From the IMG/VR virus record IMGVR_UViG_3300010430_000004, positions 104,537 to 168,536 of that record: a stretch of 64,000 nucleotides of DNA, one strand, 5' to 3'. This document shows, piece by piece, positions 32,908 to 42,205 of the stretch. The notes beneath the pieces are model-generated. The model saw only the letters and a program-made list of their open reading frames with translations. It was not told the origin of the DNA and made no database searches. The stretch's first letter is position 1. Every line of letters starts with the position of its first letter. Position numbers and translations under genes: made by a program. Origin of the DNA: a virus.

Positions 32908-33678
32908 ATGCTTAAGCAAATATTAGAAGAAATTAAATCAAATAAAGAAATGGCTGCTCGTGATCCAGAAAGCGTACCGCAAGAGATTGCTGCCGCTGCT
33001 CGTGGAGACATTCGTAGAGCTAAAGAAAACCTTAAAGGTCTTTATTTTAAATATAAAAACGAACTTCAAAAAAGAATCATCTTTATTATGGTTAATGGTA
33101 AGTCTTCAAAAAAGTTTGCTCAAACCATGACTAAAAATTATCCAGGGGTAGATTTTAATGCTGAAGATTTTTACCAAAAGATAGTAGATCAAATTGACCC
33201 TCAGAACTATACAAATAGAACGTTAAGCAATTCTGTTGTTGACATTCTTAACGCTGTAGTAGATAACAGATGTCTTGAAATCGGAGTAAGTGGTCGTCCA
33301 GCTTTGCTATATAAAGAAGAATACAACACCTTGTTAGAAACTAAGGAAGACCTAGTTAACGTTTTTTCTAGAATGTTAAACGATCAAGTTGGTGGAGAAT
33401 TTGTTGGAATTGACTACCTTGATCAAGCAACAACTAAAGCAGTGACTGAAGGTTTTTCAGGTAAAGTTTTACCAATCGTTGTTCATTCTCAAAACGTAGA
33501 ACTTTTAGAGTCTTTGGGCAAAGACTTTTATGAAAAACTTACACCAAATGTTTTTACAATAACCGCTGGAATTGCTTCTAAAGAAGTTTCCGAAAAATCA
33601 ACCCTAACTGTAACAGGCAAAATAACTAAAACCAGTATCGAAAAAGCGATCAAACAAATTAAAGCCGAATTGCGATAA
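32908..33678 (+). CDS. Hypothetical protein upstream of SSB
   Basis: 256 residues with AAGGGG before the ATG. N-terminal helical region (AARDPESVPQEIAAAARGDI), then a mixed alpha/beta domain. Codon choice (CGT, GCT) resembles the neighbouring SSB gene and suggests high expression. Its place next to SSB and RecA hints at a DNA-metabolism role; no family is recognised. Confidence 0.7.
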   Translation: MLKQILEEIKSNKEMAARDPESVPQEIAAAARGDIRRAKENLKGLYFKYKNELQKRIIFIMVNGKSSKKFAQTMTKNYPGVDFNAEDFYQKIVDQIDPQNYTNRTLSNSVVDILNAVVDNRCLEIGVSGRPALLYKEEYNTLLETKEDLVNVFSRMLNDQVGGEFVGIDYLDQATTKAVTEGFSGKVLPIVVHSQNVELLESLGKDFYEKLTPNVFTITAGIASKEVSEKSTLTVTGKITKTSIEKAIKQIKAELR

Positions 33679-33699
33679 TTAAAATAAAAGGAGAATATA

Positions 33700-34776
33700 A
33701 TGAGTAGACCAGCTATTGGAAAATCAAACCTAAGTGGTGAGTATGTAAGAAAGAAATACTTTTCTTGCAAAGATGGAAATAACATTTACCGAATCCTACC
33801 AGCAATGTTTAATCTTGCTACTACTGGAGAGTGGAGTAAATTTTACAGAGTAGAGTTTGGATATAAAAATTCAGATAATCGAATGAAACCTTTTCTTTCG
33901 CCTCGTAGAGTAAACAAAGATAAGATGGTTGAAGTTGAATCAGCTGCTCATGTTTACCGTCAAGAGCTTAAGGCAGAGACTGAAGCTTTAAAAGCCTCTA
34001 TCAAAGAAGGTTTAGAAAACAAAACAATCACTAAGGAAGAAGCTAAAGAAGCTTATGATAACCAAAAAGCAATCAACAAGCGATTTAACCTAGATAGCAA
34101 GCACTACATGAATGTAATCAACGAAGCTGGCGAAATTGGTCAACTTAAAATTCCAAACAGAGCTATGCAAGGTCTTCGTCCACTTCTTAAAGAACTTGAG
34201 CAAAAAGGAATCGATCCACTTAGCGTAGACAATGGTCGTTGGTTTAATTTCCATAGATCTGGTTCTAGTCTAGATACAGTATATACTGTTAGTGTGGTTA
34301 AAGAACAAGTTGAAGTAGAAGGTCACGGTACCCTTGAAAAAGATAAAGTACACGTTCTAAGTGACAGCGTTCTTGATCGTCTAGAAAAAGAAGCTTTCAA
34401 ACTAGATCAACTATTTCCTGCTCCAAGTGCTGAAGAAGTTGAGCGCATTGTAAAAGAAGGACCTAGTGCAGTTGATGAGATTCTTTCTCCTAAAAAGCCT
34501 GCTGCTTCTGAGACTGCTCCTGTAGCTAAACAAGAGCCTGAAGTTCCAGCTGCTCAAAGTGCCGCTGCTACTGTAGAAGCACCAGCTCCTACCCCAAAAG
34601 TAGAAGCAGTTGCTGAAGCTCAAGAACCAGTTATTGAAACTAAGAAACCAGATCTTAACGCTTTAAAAGCTGCTGCTGGTGTTGCACCAACCCCAAAAGC
34701 CGCCGTTGCTCCTACTCCAGCGCCTGCTGCTTCTAATGAAGAGGACGATGACGCATGGATGGACGAGTTTCAGTAA
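33700..34776 (+). CDS. Single-stranded DNA-binding protein, gp32-like
   Basis: 358 residues with AAGGAG before the ATG. The core (YRILPAMFN, GEWSKFYRVEFGYK, then DNGRWFNFHRSGSSLDTVYT) follows the OB-fold layout of T4 gp32-type proteins. A long Ala/Pro/Glu-rich linker (~255-345) leads to an acidic tail (NEEDDDAWMDEF), the usual docking tail of SSBs. It coats ssDNA and recruits RecA, primase and polymerase. The linker is unusually long. Confidence 0.75.
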   Translation: MSRPAIGKSNLSGEYVRKKYFSCKDGNNIYRILPAMFNLATTGEWSKFYRVEFGYKNSDNRMKPFLSPRRVNKDKMVEVESAAHVYRQELKAETEALKASIKEGLENKTITKEEAKEAYDNQKAINKRFNLDSKHYMNVINEAGEIGQLKIPNRAMQGLRPLLKELEQKGIDPLSVDNGRWFNFHRSGSSLDTVYTVSVVKEQVEVEGHGTLEKDKVHVLSDSVLDRLEKEAFKLDQLFPAPSAEEVERIVKEGPSAVDEILSPKKPAASETAPVAKQEPEVPAAQSAAATVEAPAPTPKVEAVAEAQEPVIETKKPDLNALKAAAGVAPTPKAAVAPTPAPAASNEEDDDAWMDEFQ

Positions 34777-35153
34777 AACAAGTAATAGTTGTCCGTAAGG
34801 ATCTTAAAATGCCTAGTGGTAAGTTAGCTGCGCAAGTAGCTCATGCGTCACTAGGCGCTTTTCTTTGTGGAGTGCCTAAAGATAGAAAAGTTCTTCAAAT
34901 GCCTATAGATGAGTGCAAGCGCATTTGGCTAAATGATGAATTTACCAAGGTTTGCTTAATGGTAAACTCTGAAGAAGAATTACTTGAAATACATAAAATA
35001 ATCAAAGCCAACCTAACTGGTATACCCCATGCACTAATTAAGGATGCTGGACATACAGTATTTAAAGAGCCAACCATCACTTGCCTTGGGATTGGCCCAT
35101 GGTATTCTGATGTTATAGACTCTGTTACTGGGAAACTTAAATTATATAGGTAA
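34755..35153 (+). CDS. pth2: Peptidyl-tRNA hydrolase, Pth2 type
   Basis: 132 residues, overlapping the SSB gene by 22 bases. Signature VVRKDLKMPSGKLAAQVAHA at the N-terminus and IKDAGHTVF then PTITCLGIGP near the end are diagnostic for Pth2. This is the archaeal/eukaryotic type, unrelated to bacterial PthA. It releases tRNA from stalled peptidyl-tRNA, which would help a phage that pushes translation hard. Confidence 0.9.
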   Translation: MDGRVSVKQVIVVRKDLKMPSGKLAAQVAHASLGAFLCGVPKDRKVLQMPIDECKRIWLNDEFTKVCLMVNSEEELLEIHKIIKANLTGIPHALIKDAGHTVFKEPTITCLGIGPWYSDVIDSVTGKLKLYR

Positions 35154-35155
35154 TT

Positions 35156-35719
35156 ATGTACGAATTTAATGATAGAATTTATGATAAGAAGTGGCAAACC
35201 AAGGAAAATAAGGAATACGCTAAAAAGGCCAAATCTTTTCTAGAACTAAGGGCACCACTTTATTCTCGCGTACCTGATTCTTGGGCTAAGGAAGTTTATG
35301 AATTGCTTATGCTTTGGGAAAAGCAACACGGCATTACCATAACAGATTCTAAATATTTTAACAGCTACGATCATTCTTTTAGTTTTAAAGGTTTAAAAAT
35401 AGCAGTTCTTGCTTATTTTCGATATCTTAAAAAGAAACCTACAAAATTTGATCCAGATAAAAAGCAGGCATTGTGGGATCTCAAAAGAGACCTAGCTATA
35501 TTTACGGTTCTTTTTAGAAAGACCCTTGGAAAACTCATTAATATTCGTAAAAAGCCAGGTATACATATTACTCAATTAAAAGAGAAATATGGTAGACTGG
35601 TCATTTATTGGGAAGCCACTAATAAGCAGGATGAACTATTTATTAAAGACATGGTTAAGTATGATATTAAAAGAGTAAGCGAAGAGCTTACAGCAAAAGG
35701 TGTATATAATAATGAGTAA
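35156..35719 (+). CDS. Hypothetical basic helical protein
   Basis: 187 residues. Lys-rich and helical, with Trp and Tyr (ALWDLKRDLAIFTVLFRKTL). A late segment ITQLKEKYGRLVIYWEATN resembles a motif that recurs in phage hypothetical proteins. It could bind nucleic acid; unassigned. Confidence 0.7.
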   Translation: MYEFNDRIYDKKWQTKENKEYAKKAKSFLELRAPLYSRVPDSWAKEVYELLMLWEKQHGITITDSKYFNSYDHSFSFKGLKIAVLAYFRYLKKKPTKFDPDKKQALWDLKRDLAIFTVLFRKTLGKLINIRKKPGIHITQLKEKYGRLVIYWEATNKQDELFIKDMVKYDIKRVSEELTAKGVYNNE

Positions 35720-36212
35720 AAAGCTTATAATTCCAGGCCATGGCCACTGTAAACAATTAGAACTGTCTATGGATAAAATTAAAGAAGCACAATCTCGTAC
35801 TCACGAAACTAAAGTAGTTACGCCTGCTACTTATAATGAATTGGAATACGTCTTTAATGAAGCCTACAGAGACGCTATTAAATATATCACTGAAATTAGA
35901 CACGAAAAAACTAAAATTGAAAAAAGTATGCAGGAACGCAAAGCAGATATTATACTGGATATTATACCAAAAATGCTAGCTGACCAACCAAAAAGCAGTA
36001 ACAACGCTGACTTTAGAAACGCCGTTATTGCTCGTGATGAAGAATATCAAAACCATCTAGAGCATCTTAATAAACTTGTTGCCCTTGAAAGCCATTTTGA
36101 AGGCATTGAAGATCACATGACTAGAACTTGTAGGGCCATGAAAAAGTCCATGGATCTAATAATCAGGGCTGGGTATATACCTCCGGTTCAAAATACTGGA
36201 GAAAAACTATGA
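35712..36212 (+). CDS. Helical hypothetical protein
   Basis: 166 residues from the ATG inside the previous gene's last codons; an earlier GTG is less likely. Mostly helix with charged heptads (YITEIRHEKTKIEKSMQERK). A GHGHCKQLE stretch sits near the start. No family is recognised. Confidence 0.65.
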   Translation: MSKKLIIPGHGHCKQLELSMDKIKEAQSRTHETKVVTPATYNELEYVFNEAYRDAIKYITEIRHEKTKIEKSMQERKADIILDIIPKMLADQPKSSNNADFRNAVIARDEEYQNHLEHLNKLVALESHFEGIEDHMTRTCRAMKKSMDLIIRAGYIPPVQNTGEKL

Positions 36213-36553
36213 CTAAAAATTTTGAAAAAGAAGTAGCACTTAGCTACTCAGAATCGGAGTGGAATATTGTTTGTTTAGAACTTACCCATGTACCAACAAA
36301 CACTAAATTTGAAAAGCGTTATGATAAAAAGCTAATAATAGACATGAATATTTACGATGATGCTCTTATGCACTTGTTTAATATAGTACATTCTAAAGGC
36401 GAAGATATCTTAACTTCTGAAGTCTTTCACGAAAGCAACAGATGCGTAAGGCACACTCTTACCTGTGGAACTACAGGCAAGCAAGCAAGTATGGTAGTTA
36501 GTGTGCATGATCTAATCAATATAAAAGAAGCTCTTAGGGAAAAAATTAAATGA
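36209..36553 (+). CDS. Hypothetical protein
   Basis: 114 residues, ATGA overlap. Alpha/beta with a central histidine region (VFHESNRCVRHTLTC). No family is recognised. Confidence 0.65.
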   Translation: MTKNFEKEVALSYSESEWNIVCLELTHVPTNTKFEKRYDKKLIIDMNIYDDALMHLFNIVHSKGEDILTSEVFHESNRCVRHTLTCGTTGKQASMVVSVHDLINIKEALREKIK

Positions 36554-37107
36554 AATACACCTTAGATGATTTGCCTAACATTGAACTTGGAGTTTCTGAG
36601 CGTTTGGAACTTTTTAGAGAAGGTTGTGGCGAAAAAAATAAAATAAAGCTTTTTTGGGAAAAGGGTTGGCTACCTGTTCTTTCTATGTGGGATTATAGAT
36701 GGGAAAAAGATAGAGACTCAGATCTATGTGAATCTATAGCTTTTATAGCAAAGCCTATTAAAATTAAAAAATTAATAAAATCATTCAAGCAAGATCACTG
36801 GGCAGCGATAAACCCAAACTTAGGCGAGCTTCTTAGTGATGTTGAAATAGATTTAAGTAAAGTAACATTTAATCTTAAGAAACACGAAGCTAGCGGTTAC
36901 TACAGTTATACTACGCTTGATCTTTATGAAGAAAGAATGGAAACTGATGAAGAATTTGCTAAAAGAAAAAACCTTCAAGAAGCCTATATAAACAAAACTA
37001 AAAAAGCAGAATTAAAAAGAAAACAAGCAATAGTTGAAGAAGAAAAAGAAAAAGAATTAAAAGAATTAAAAAGGCTTCAAAATAAATACTATGAGGAGAA
37101 TATATGA
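36550..37107 (+). CDS. Hypothetical protein with C-terminal coiled coil
   Basis: 185 residues, ATGA overlap. A globular first ~135 residues, then a very charged helix (KQAIVEEEKEKELKELKRLQ). Directly upstream of recA and overlapping it by 4 bases, so it may be a mediator or partner of recombination; no family match supports this. Confidence 0.65.
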   Translation: MKYTLDDLPNIELGVSERLELFREGCGEKNKIKLFWEKGWLPVLSMWDYRWEKDRDSDLCESIAFIAKPIKIKKLIKSFKQDHWAAINPNLGELLSDVEIDLSKVTFNLKKHEASGYYSYTTLDLYEERMETDEEFAKRKNLQEAYINKTKKAELKRKQAIVEEEKEKELKELKRLQNKYYEENI

Positions 37108-38150
37108 GTACTGGAAAATTTTTAAATCAGCTAAGAAAAATGGAAGGTGCTGTTGACCAAGAATATAATCCGTTTTTAAACGTGATAACTTCTGGTTCAC
37201 CTAGTCTTGATTGGATATATGGCAAAGGCATGGGTCTCCCTCTAGGATATTCTGAGATTCTTTTCGGGCCTCCTAAGTCTGGAAAATCATTATTGACTTA
37301 TATGAAGGCTGGTGCCTTGCATCAATCAGACCCTGAAGCTATTGTTATTAAATTTAATACTGAAATGCGTGAAGGTGGACAGTTAGCTCCTTATTGGGGT
37401 ATTGACCCTGAGCGTTATATAGCCTTTGACGTTAACGAACCTGAACTTATTTTTAACAGGTTAGTAAACGATATCTTGCCAATGGTTCAAGGTGGATTGC
37501 CTGTTAAATATATTATTATTGATTCCATTCAAGGTATTCGTGGATTAAAAGAACTTAACAGCAATGACGTATCTCAGCATCTTATCGGAGATCACGCTCA
37601 AACTGTTCAAAAAGGTTTGAAGATGATTCTTCCAATGCTTCGTAGAAATAAGATTGCATTGACCTGTACTGCTCATGTAAGAGCAAACGTAGATATTGGT
37701 CCAGGTGGAAAAGGGCCATCAACTAAGATGGGTGGAGCGTGGGCTCTTAAGCATTTTGCTGAGTACTTTGTAAGCGTAAATCGTGCAGCTGCTAAGGATG
37801 ATAAGGTAGATATTGCTGGTAAGAAGTTTGAGAAAGATGACACTAAGGATCTTAGAGGAAATAAAGAACAATATGGACATAAGATTTGGGTTAAAATGGA
37901 AGAGTCTTCTGTAGGAGTGGCTGGTCGAGCTGGTCAATTTACTCTTAGCTATGATGAAGGTTTGATCAACACCGATGAGGAAATTTTTAAACTAGGAAAT
38001 GCTTATAACCTTATTGAACAAGCCGGAGCGTATTTTACCATTAATGGCCAAAAATTCCAAGGTAGAGCAAACGCTGCAATGGCTTTAAGAGAAGATAAAG
38101 ATCTTCAAGATTCCATTATGAAGGTTGTTCGTGAAAACAACAAAGGATAA
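37104..38150 (+). CDS. RecA/UvsX-family recombinase
   Basis: 348 residues, ATGA start. Walker A GPPKSGKS (55-62), Walker B YIIIDS ending at D140, and an ATPase-coupled loop after HVRANVDIGPGGKGPSTK that fits DNA-binding loop L2. The length equals RecA/UvsX. It catalyses strand exchange for repair and recombination-dependent replication. The lack of the bacterial RecA C-terminal acidic tail favours a UvsX-like branch. Confidence 0.9.
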   Translation: MSTGKFLNQLRKMEGAVDQEYNPFLNVITSGSPSLDWIYGKGMGLPLGYSEILFGPPKSGKSLLTYMKAGALHQSDPEAIVIKFNTEMREGGQLAPYWGIDPERYIAFDVNEPELIFNRLVNDILPMVQGGLPVKYIIIDSIQGIRGLKELNSNDVSQHLIGDHAQTVQKGLKMILPMLRRNKIALTCTAHVRANVDIGPGGKGPSTKMGGAWALKHFAEYFVSVNRAAAKDDKVDIAGKKFEKDDTKDLRGNKEQYGHKIWVKMEESSVGVAGRAGQFTLSYDEGLINTDEEIFKLGNAYNLIEQAGAYFTINGQKFQGRANAAMALREDKDLQDSIMKVVRENNKG

Positions 38151-38346
38151 TTGGAAAAATTACTGTGCTAAAGAAGACATGGCAGGGGTTTGCTTAACCA
38201 AAGACAAACCTGCAATGTCTAAGGCTTTTAAAAAACTATCAATTTATGAATGGGCTGGACAACTAGTTTGCCCTAACCCTAGAGAAGTAGCAATGAGACA
38301 AATGGTTATTGATCCTTTTTGGTACTCTTTTAGAAAGGATAAATGA
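38131..38346 (+). CDS. Small hypothetical protein
   Basis: 71 residues from a GTG with AAGG six bases upstream; a TTG at 38125 is an alternative. The 3' end of recA overlaps it by 20 bases. Three Cys (NYCAK, GVCLTK, LVCPN) and a basic end. Unknown. Confidence 0.6.
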   Translation: MKTTKDNWKNYCAKEDMAGVCLTKDKPAMSKAFKKLSIYEWAGQLVCPNPREVAMRQMVIDPFWYSFRKDK

Positions 38347-38555
38347 TGTGCATGATGTGTGTTGAAATCATTAACGAGAGAATGAGAATGGAAGAAGCTA
38401 TGCGCAATGTAGGTGAACTTATTCGTTCTGCTAAAGACTATGAAGAATTCGAACACTATACAGAGCTTTCTGAGGCCATTTTAACCGATGATGATGAAAA
38501 ATTAAAAAAAGTACTAGATAAAGGAACAGATAATGGAAATAAAAGAACATCTTGA
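38343..38555 (+). CDS. Small acidic helical protein
   Basis: 70 residues, ATGA overlap. Starts MMCMMC, then a charged helix. Overlaps the following gene by 23 bases. Unknown. Confidence 0.6.
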   Translation: MMCMMCVEIINERMRMEEAMRNVGELIRSAKDYEEFEHYTELSEAILTDDDEKLKKVLDKGTDNGNKRTS

Positions 38556-38829
38556 ACTTCTTGATAAGAAGTTTGAAAAAGTTAGAAAAGCTATTATTGA
38601 ACAACACAGTAGAATAGATCCTATACAAAATGAGCTATTAGGAAATAGGAATGAATATCATATAATGATGGAAGCTCTTAAACAGCAAAATCAGAGAATG
38701 CAAAAAGTAGAAAGTGAAAATAAGCTCATTTTACAAACACTGAAAACTTTATCGACTCAAAACGAGAAAAAAGGACTAGCATATTTTCTAAAATCATGTT
38801 ATACTAAATTTGTGAACATTTTTTCATAA
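38533..38829 (+). CDS. Coiled-coil protein
   Basis: 98 residues, charged helix through most of its length (LELLDKKFEKVRKAIIEQHS, then NQRMQKVESENKLILQTLKT). A phage promoter lies within its last 20 codons, which may constrain the C-terminal sequence. Unknown. Confidence 0.65.
   Translation: MEIKEHLELLDKKFEKVRKAIIEQHSRIDPIQNELLGNRNEYHIMMEALKQQNQRMQKVESENKLILQTLKTLSTQNEKKGLAYFLKSCYTKFVNIFS
38777..38805 (+). promoter_or_regulatory. Phage promoter, class TAGCAT-17-TATACT
   Basis: TAGCAT, 17 bases, TATACT with CATGT before the -10, located inside the end of the preceding gene. It drives 38839 and the primase-like and aminopeptidase genes. Confidence 0.82.
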
Positions 38830-38838
38830 GGAGAGTAT

Positions 38839-39750
38839 ATGGAAGTGAAAAGAGAAGTATCAGAAAACATCGACATCAATGAGCGCATTGATTATAATGA
38901 CAACCTTGAATTAGTGACTATGCGTTGGAAGTACTTGCTTAGATCACCTAATCCAGAAGAAGCTTTGATGAAACAATCCAAACCTATTATTGAAAAGGTT
39001 TCTAAAGAAAATTGGAATAAGTTTAATCATGTATACTATACAGTAGGTTATGATCTGGATGATATTCTAAATATTGCCAGATGCCATACGGTTAGTTTCT
39101 ATGGGATCTTTTCTGTAAGAACTGAAGAGAAGCATAAAGAAAAATTTGTTCAATGGTATAAAAACAAAAATGGAGAAAATACATACCCTACTGAAAAAGA
39201 CTTTTTGTATAAGGATATGTACAATCTTCAAAAGTTTCTTATTCAACGCATGGAAGAGGTAGCTAAGGTTTGTTTTCAAAAAAATAGAAATATTAGAGGC
39301 ACTAAAGAGATCTTTAAAATTTTTAAAGCTACAAATCCTCTACAAGTAGATGATATTGCCCTTATTGAAGATCCTAAAAAATATAACTATATTGAAATTA
39401 CCAAGAAAGAATACAATGCCACTAAAAAGGCCCTTAAACTAAAAGGCGACAATTCTTTTTACAATGGAGACGATTATATCAGAGTGGTAGCTATTGCTGC
39501 TCAAGATATTAAAACTGTAGATTTTTTGGATCATTATTTGACTGAAAACTCTGAATATTACAAAACTCCTGAGCGAAAAATGTTTGACATGGAGACAAAG
39601 GCAGAGTTAATGGAAATGAAAGATAAATATGAAGGCTTTAGTTCTGATAAAAAGAAAAGAACCCTTAAAGAGTTTATTGATCAGAACAAGGGCTGTGATA
39701 GAATGAAGGTAGAAGTTAGCCAAGCCAGAGCTATGCTTAAAGGACTTTAA
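38839..39750 (+). CDS. Hypothetical protein, weakly sigma-factor-like
   Basis: 303 residues with AAGGAG before the ATG, first in its operon. The segment YYTVGYDLDDILNIARCHTV then SFYGIFSV resembles sigma-70 region 2 (D-x-D-D-I/L-x-N-x-A ... F). The later helical part with KNRNIRGTKEIFKIFK is basic. If real it would be a phage transcription factor reading the shared promoters, but there is no clear region 4 and the evidence is thin. Confidence 0.6.
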   Translation: MEVKREVSENIDINERIDYNDNLELVTMRWKYLLRSPNPEEALMKQSKPIIEKVSKENWNKFNHVYYTVGYDLDDILNIARCHTVSFYGIFSVRTEEKHKEKFVQWYKNKNGENTYPTEKDFLYKDMYNLQKFLIQRMEEVAKVCFQKNRNIRGTKEIFKIFKATNPLQVDDIALIEDPKKYNYIEITKKEYNATKKALKLKGDNSFYNGDDYIRVVAIAAQDIKTVDFLDHYLTENSEYYKTPERKMFDMETKAELMEMKDKYEGFSSDKKKRTLKEFIDQNKGCDRMKVEVSQARAMLKGL

Positions 39751-40673
39751 TGACTGAGAAGCAGGAAAAATTCTTAAACTTATTAATGGATGAGGGTGAA
39801 ACTTTTTGTGTCGCCCATAATCCTTACGGCTATCATTCCATTAGTCGTAAAGATCTTAATAAGCCAGAATTCTTACTGACTCCACCTGAGCCTTCTCCTG
39901 AACAACTAGCTGAAGGCAAGTATCTAAAACCAGAAAATATAACCCTGGACATGATAAATATGTTAGCTATCAACCCTATTTCTGGCTGGAGAGATGACCG
40001 CTCTGTAACTTCTCTAAGAAATTTTTTAGTAGAGATTGATGATGGACCACTTAAAGAGCAAAAAGAATACATGGATAAAACCGGATTGCCCTACAGTGCT
40101 TGTGTATTCTCTGGAGGTAAGTCTTTGCATTTTGCTGTTTGTTTAGACGTACCATTGCCAAATATTGAGGCTTATAAAATGATTAGTAGGTGGATACTTG
40201 CTATAGTAACTCGTGCTGATCAGCAGACTATAAACCCTAGTAGAAGTATCCGTTTTCCTGGAAACAAGCGTAGAGTATATGGCAAAAAAGTAGTGCCATT
40301 TGAAGAGCGTAGAGATCAGAAGCTTCTTATATGTCGCGAAAGAATCACCCAAAAAGAGCTATTTAACTGGCTAAGTAAGCATAAAGATAAGAAACCTAAA
40401 ATAAACGTCAGAAAAAAGACCATATCAACCAACGCTTCTCTTAAAAGCCTAAGTAAATGGGCAAAAGGTGAAATAAAAGATGGAGTTCCTGCTAGAGACG
40501 GCAGAAATAAGACATGGTTTGCTCTTGGCTACGACTTTTGTTTGGCAGGATTCGAAATAAACGATACTTATAGTATATTAGAGGCTTACTTCGCTGAAGA
40601 GCACGATTTTACCAGGCGAGAGTGGGAATATACTATTAACCGTGGCTACAAAAAGTGTATTGAGGAAAATTAA
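39750..40673 (+). CDS. AEP primase-like protein
   Basis: 307 residues, TAATG start. The archaeo-eukaryotic primase core is seen: an acidic strand with E95 and D97 (FLVEIDDGP), then SGGKSLHFAV with H127 (the S-x-H motif), and NPSRSIRFPGNKRR, a third conserved stretch of RepB/PrimPol-type proteins. The C-terminal ~90 residues are helical like the PriCT domain. It probably makes primers for the DnaE replicase. Confidence 0.8.
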   Translation: MTEKQEKFLNLLMDEGETFCVAHNPYGYHSISRKDLNKPEFLLTPPEPSPEQLAEGKYLKPENITLDMINMLAINPISGWRDDRSVTSLRNFLVEIDDGPLKEQKEYMDKTGLPYSACVFSGGKSLHFAVCLDVPLPNIEAYKMISRWILAIVTRADQQTINPSRSIRFPGNKRRVYGKKVVPFEERRDQKLLICRERITQKELFNWLSKHKDKKPKINVRKKTISTNASLKSLSKWAKGEIKDGVPARDGRNKTWFALGYDFCLAGFEINDTYSILEAYFAEEHDFTRREWEYTINRGYKKCIEEN

Positions 40674-42157
40674 TGAAAAGAACGACCAATGAGTTTAATG
40701 TCAAGTATCTTAGTCACTTAAAGGATGTAAATTTCCTATTAGAAGGCTCATGCAAGCAATGGAACTCAGTCGCTACTAATCAGCTCAAGAGAAAGCTAAA
40801 ATTAGAAGAAGACTATTTTGAAGATGAGCGCACTAAATGTATTAGTTTTGATGTTAACTTTCAAAACGGTTCTGTAGCTTCTTTTCTATTTGTTCCAGAA
40901 GATATAAAGACCTTTGATCTTCAAGAAGAATTAGTATCTTCCTTTGGTGATACCATTAAAGAATCAAACAACATCTCATTCAACATATTGGGCCTTGATA
41001 AAAAACTTCAAAAATCATTAGTTAGAGATATGACTAGTCTTATCAAGCTATATGAATGGGAAAAGCCTACTTTCGGCAAACGCAAAAATAAGAAAGAGAA
41101 ATATCCCAAGAAAAAGAACTACGGATTTTATAGTGAACTGGAAGACAGTGAAACTTATATCACTGAAGGTATTGAGCTAGCTGAAGCAAATAACCTAGCC
41201 AGAACACTTTGCGTAATGCCTGGAAACTTCATGAAAAGCAAAGACCTACTAAAAGCTGGCATTAAGGTTGCTAAAAACCTTAGATGTAAGTATGAAGTTC
41301 TTAAAAAAAGCAACCTTATGCACTTAAGGGCTGGGGCTTTTTTATCAGTTATGCAAGCAGACCCAGATAGTGAAGGTGGAATTCTTCATATAAAATACCG
41401 CACAAGAAGCAAAGCAAAGTCTGTAAAAAATATAGCCATTGTAGGAAAAGGTATAGTATTTGATACTGGTGGGTACTCAATTAAAGACGATGAGAGTATG
41501 CAAAATATGCACAAAGATATGACTGGAGCTGCCATTGCCTTGGGAGCTTTTAAAGCTTTAGTTAAAACTAAACCTAAGTGCAATATTGATTGTTATCTAG
41601 CAGTAGCTGAGAACCTTATATCTCCTACCGCTTATCGTCCAGAGGATGTTGTTACGGCTATGGATGGTACAAGTATAGAAATAAAAAACACTGACGCTGA
41701 AGGCCGTATGTGTCTCATAGATACTATGATCTACGCCCAACGTCAAGAACTTAAAATTGACTTGATGCTTGACTTTGGTACCCTTACTGGAGCTGCACCG
41801 TATTCTATGGATACTAAGTATGCTTGCGTATTTTCTAATAACTACGAATTAGCACTAAAAGCCGTAGAGGTAGGGCAAGAATGCGGAGAAAGAGTGTGGA
41901 ATTTTCCAGTAGGAGAAGATTACGCTGAACAATTAGAAAGTGAAATAGCTGATATACGTCAGTGTCAAAAATCAGAAAATGCCGATCACATATATAGTGC
42001 TACTTTTCTCAAGCATTTTGTAGGCGACAAGTTAGATTGGGTCCATGTAGACCTTTCAGCTGAAGAAAACGAAGGTGGACTGGGACTAGTAGAAACAGAC
42101 ACTACTGGCCATGGTGTTCGCTGGGCCTACGATTTTATCAAAAAATATACAGAATAA
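40673..42157 (+). CDS. pepA: M17 leucyl aminopeptidase
   Basis: 494 residues. The two-metal site is intact: K259 and D264 (VGKGIVFDTGG), K271, D282 (MHKDMTGAA), and N339-T-D341-A-E343-G-R345 (the NTDAEGR signature). The N-terminal ~150 residues are the usual variable domain. It removes N-terminal residues from peptides. E. coli PepA also binds DNA in plasmid recombination and transcription control, so either peptide recycling or a DNA role is possible. It ends the operon. Confidence 0.93.
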   Translation: MKRTTNEFNVKYLSHLKDVNFLLEGSCKQWNSVATNQLKRKLKLEEDYFEDERTKCISFDVNFQNGSVASFLFVPEDIKTFDLQEELVSSFGDTIKESNNISFNILGLDKKLQKSLVRDMTSLIKLYEWEKPTFGKRKNKKEKYPKKKNYGFYSELEDSETYITEGIELAEANNLARTLCVMPGNFMKSKDLLKAGIKVAKNLRCKYEVLKKSNLMHLRAGAFLSVMQADPDSEGGILHIKYRTRSKAKSVKNIAIVGKGIVFDTGGYSIKDDESMQNMHKDMTGAAIALGAFKALVKTKPKCNIDCYLAVAENLISPTAYRPEDVVTAMDGTSIEIKNTDAEGRMCLIDTMIYAQRQELKIDLMLDFGTLTGAAPYSMDTKYACVFSNNYELALKAVEVGQECGERVWNFPVGEDYAEQLESEIADIRQCQKSENADHIYSATFLKHFVGDKLDWVHVDLSAEENEGGLGLVETDTTGHGVRWAYDFIKKYTE

Positions 42158-42164
42158 AAAATAC

Positions 42165-42193
42165 TAGCATTTTTTAATAATCCATGTTATACT
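42165..42193 (+). promoter_or_regulatory. Phage promoter upstream of the tRNA-like element
   Basis: TAGCAT, 17 bases, TATACT with CATGT before the -10. The predicted start (~42200) lies a few bases before the tRNA-like element. Confidence 0.87.
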
Positions 42194-42205
42194 GTTTTTA
42201 GTACG

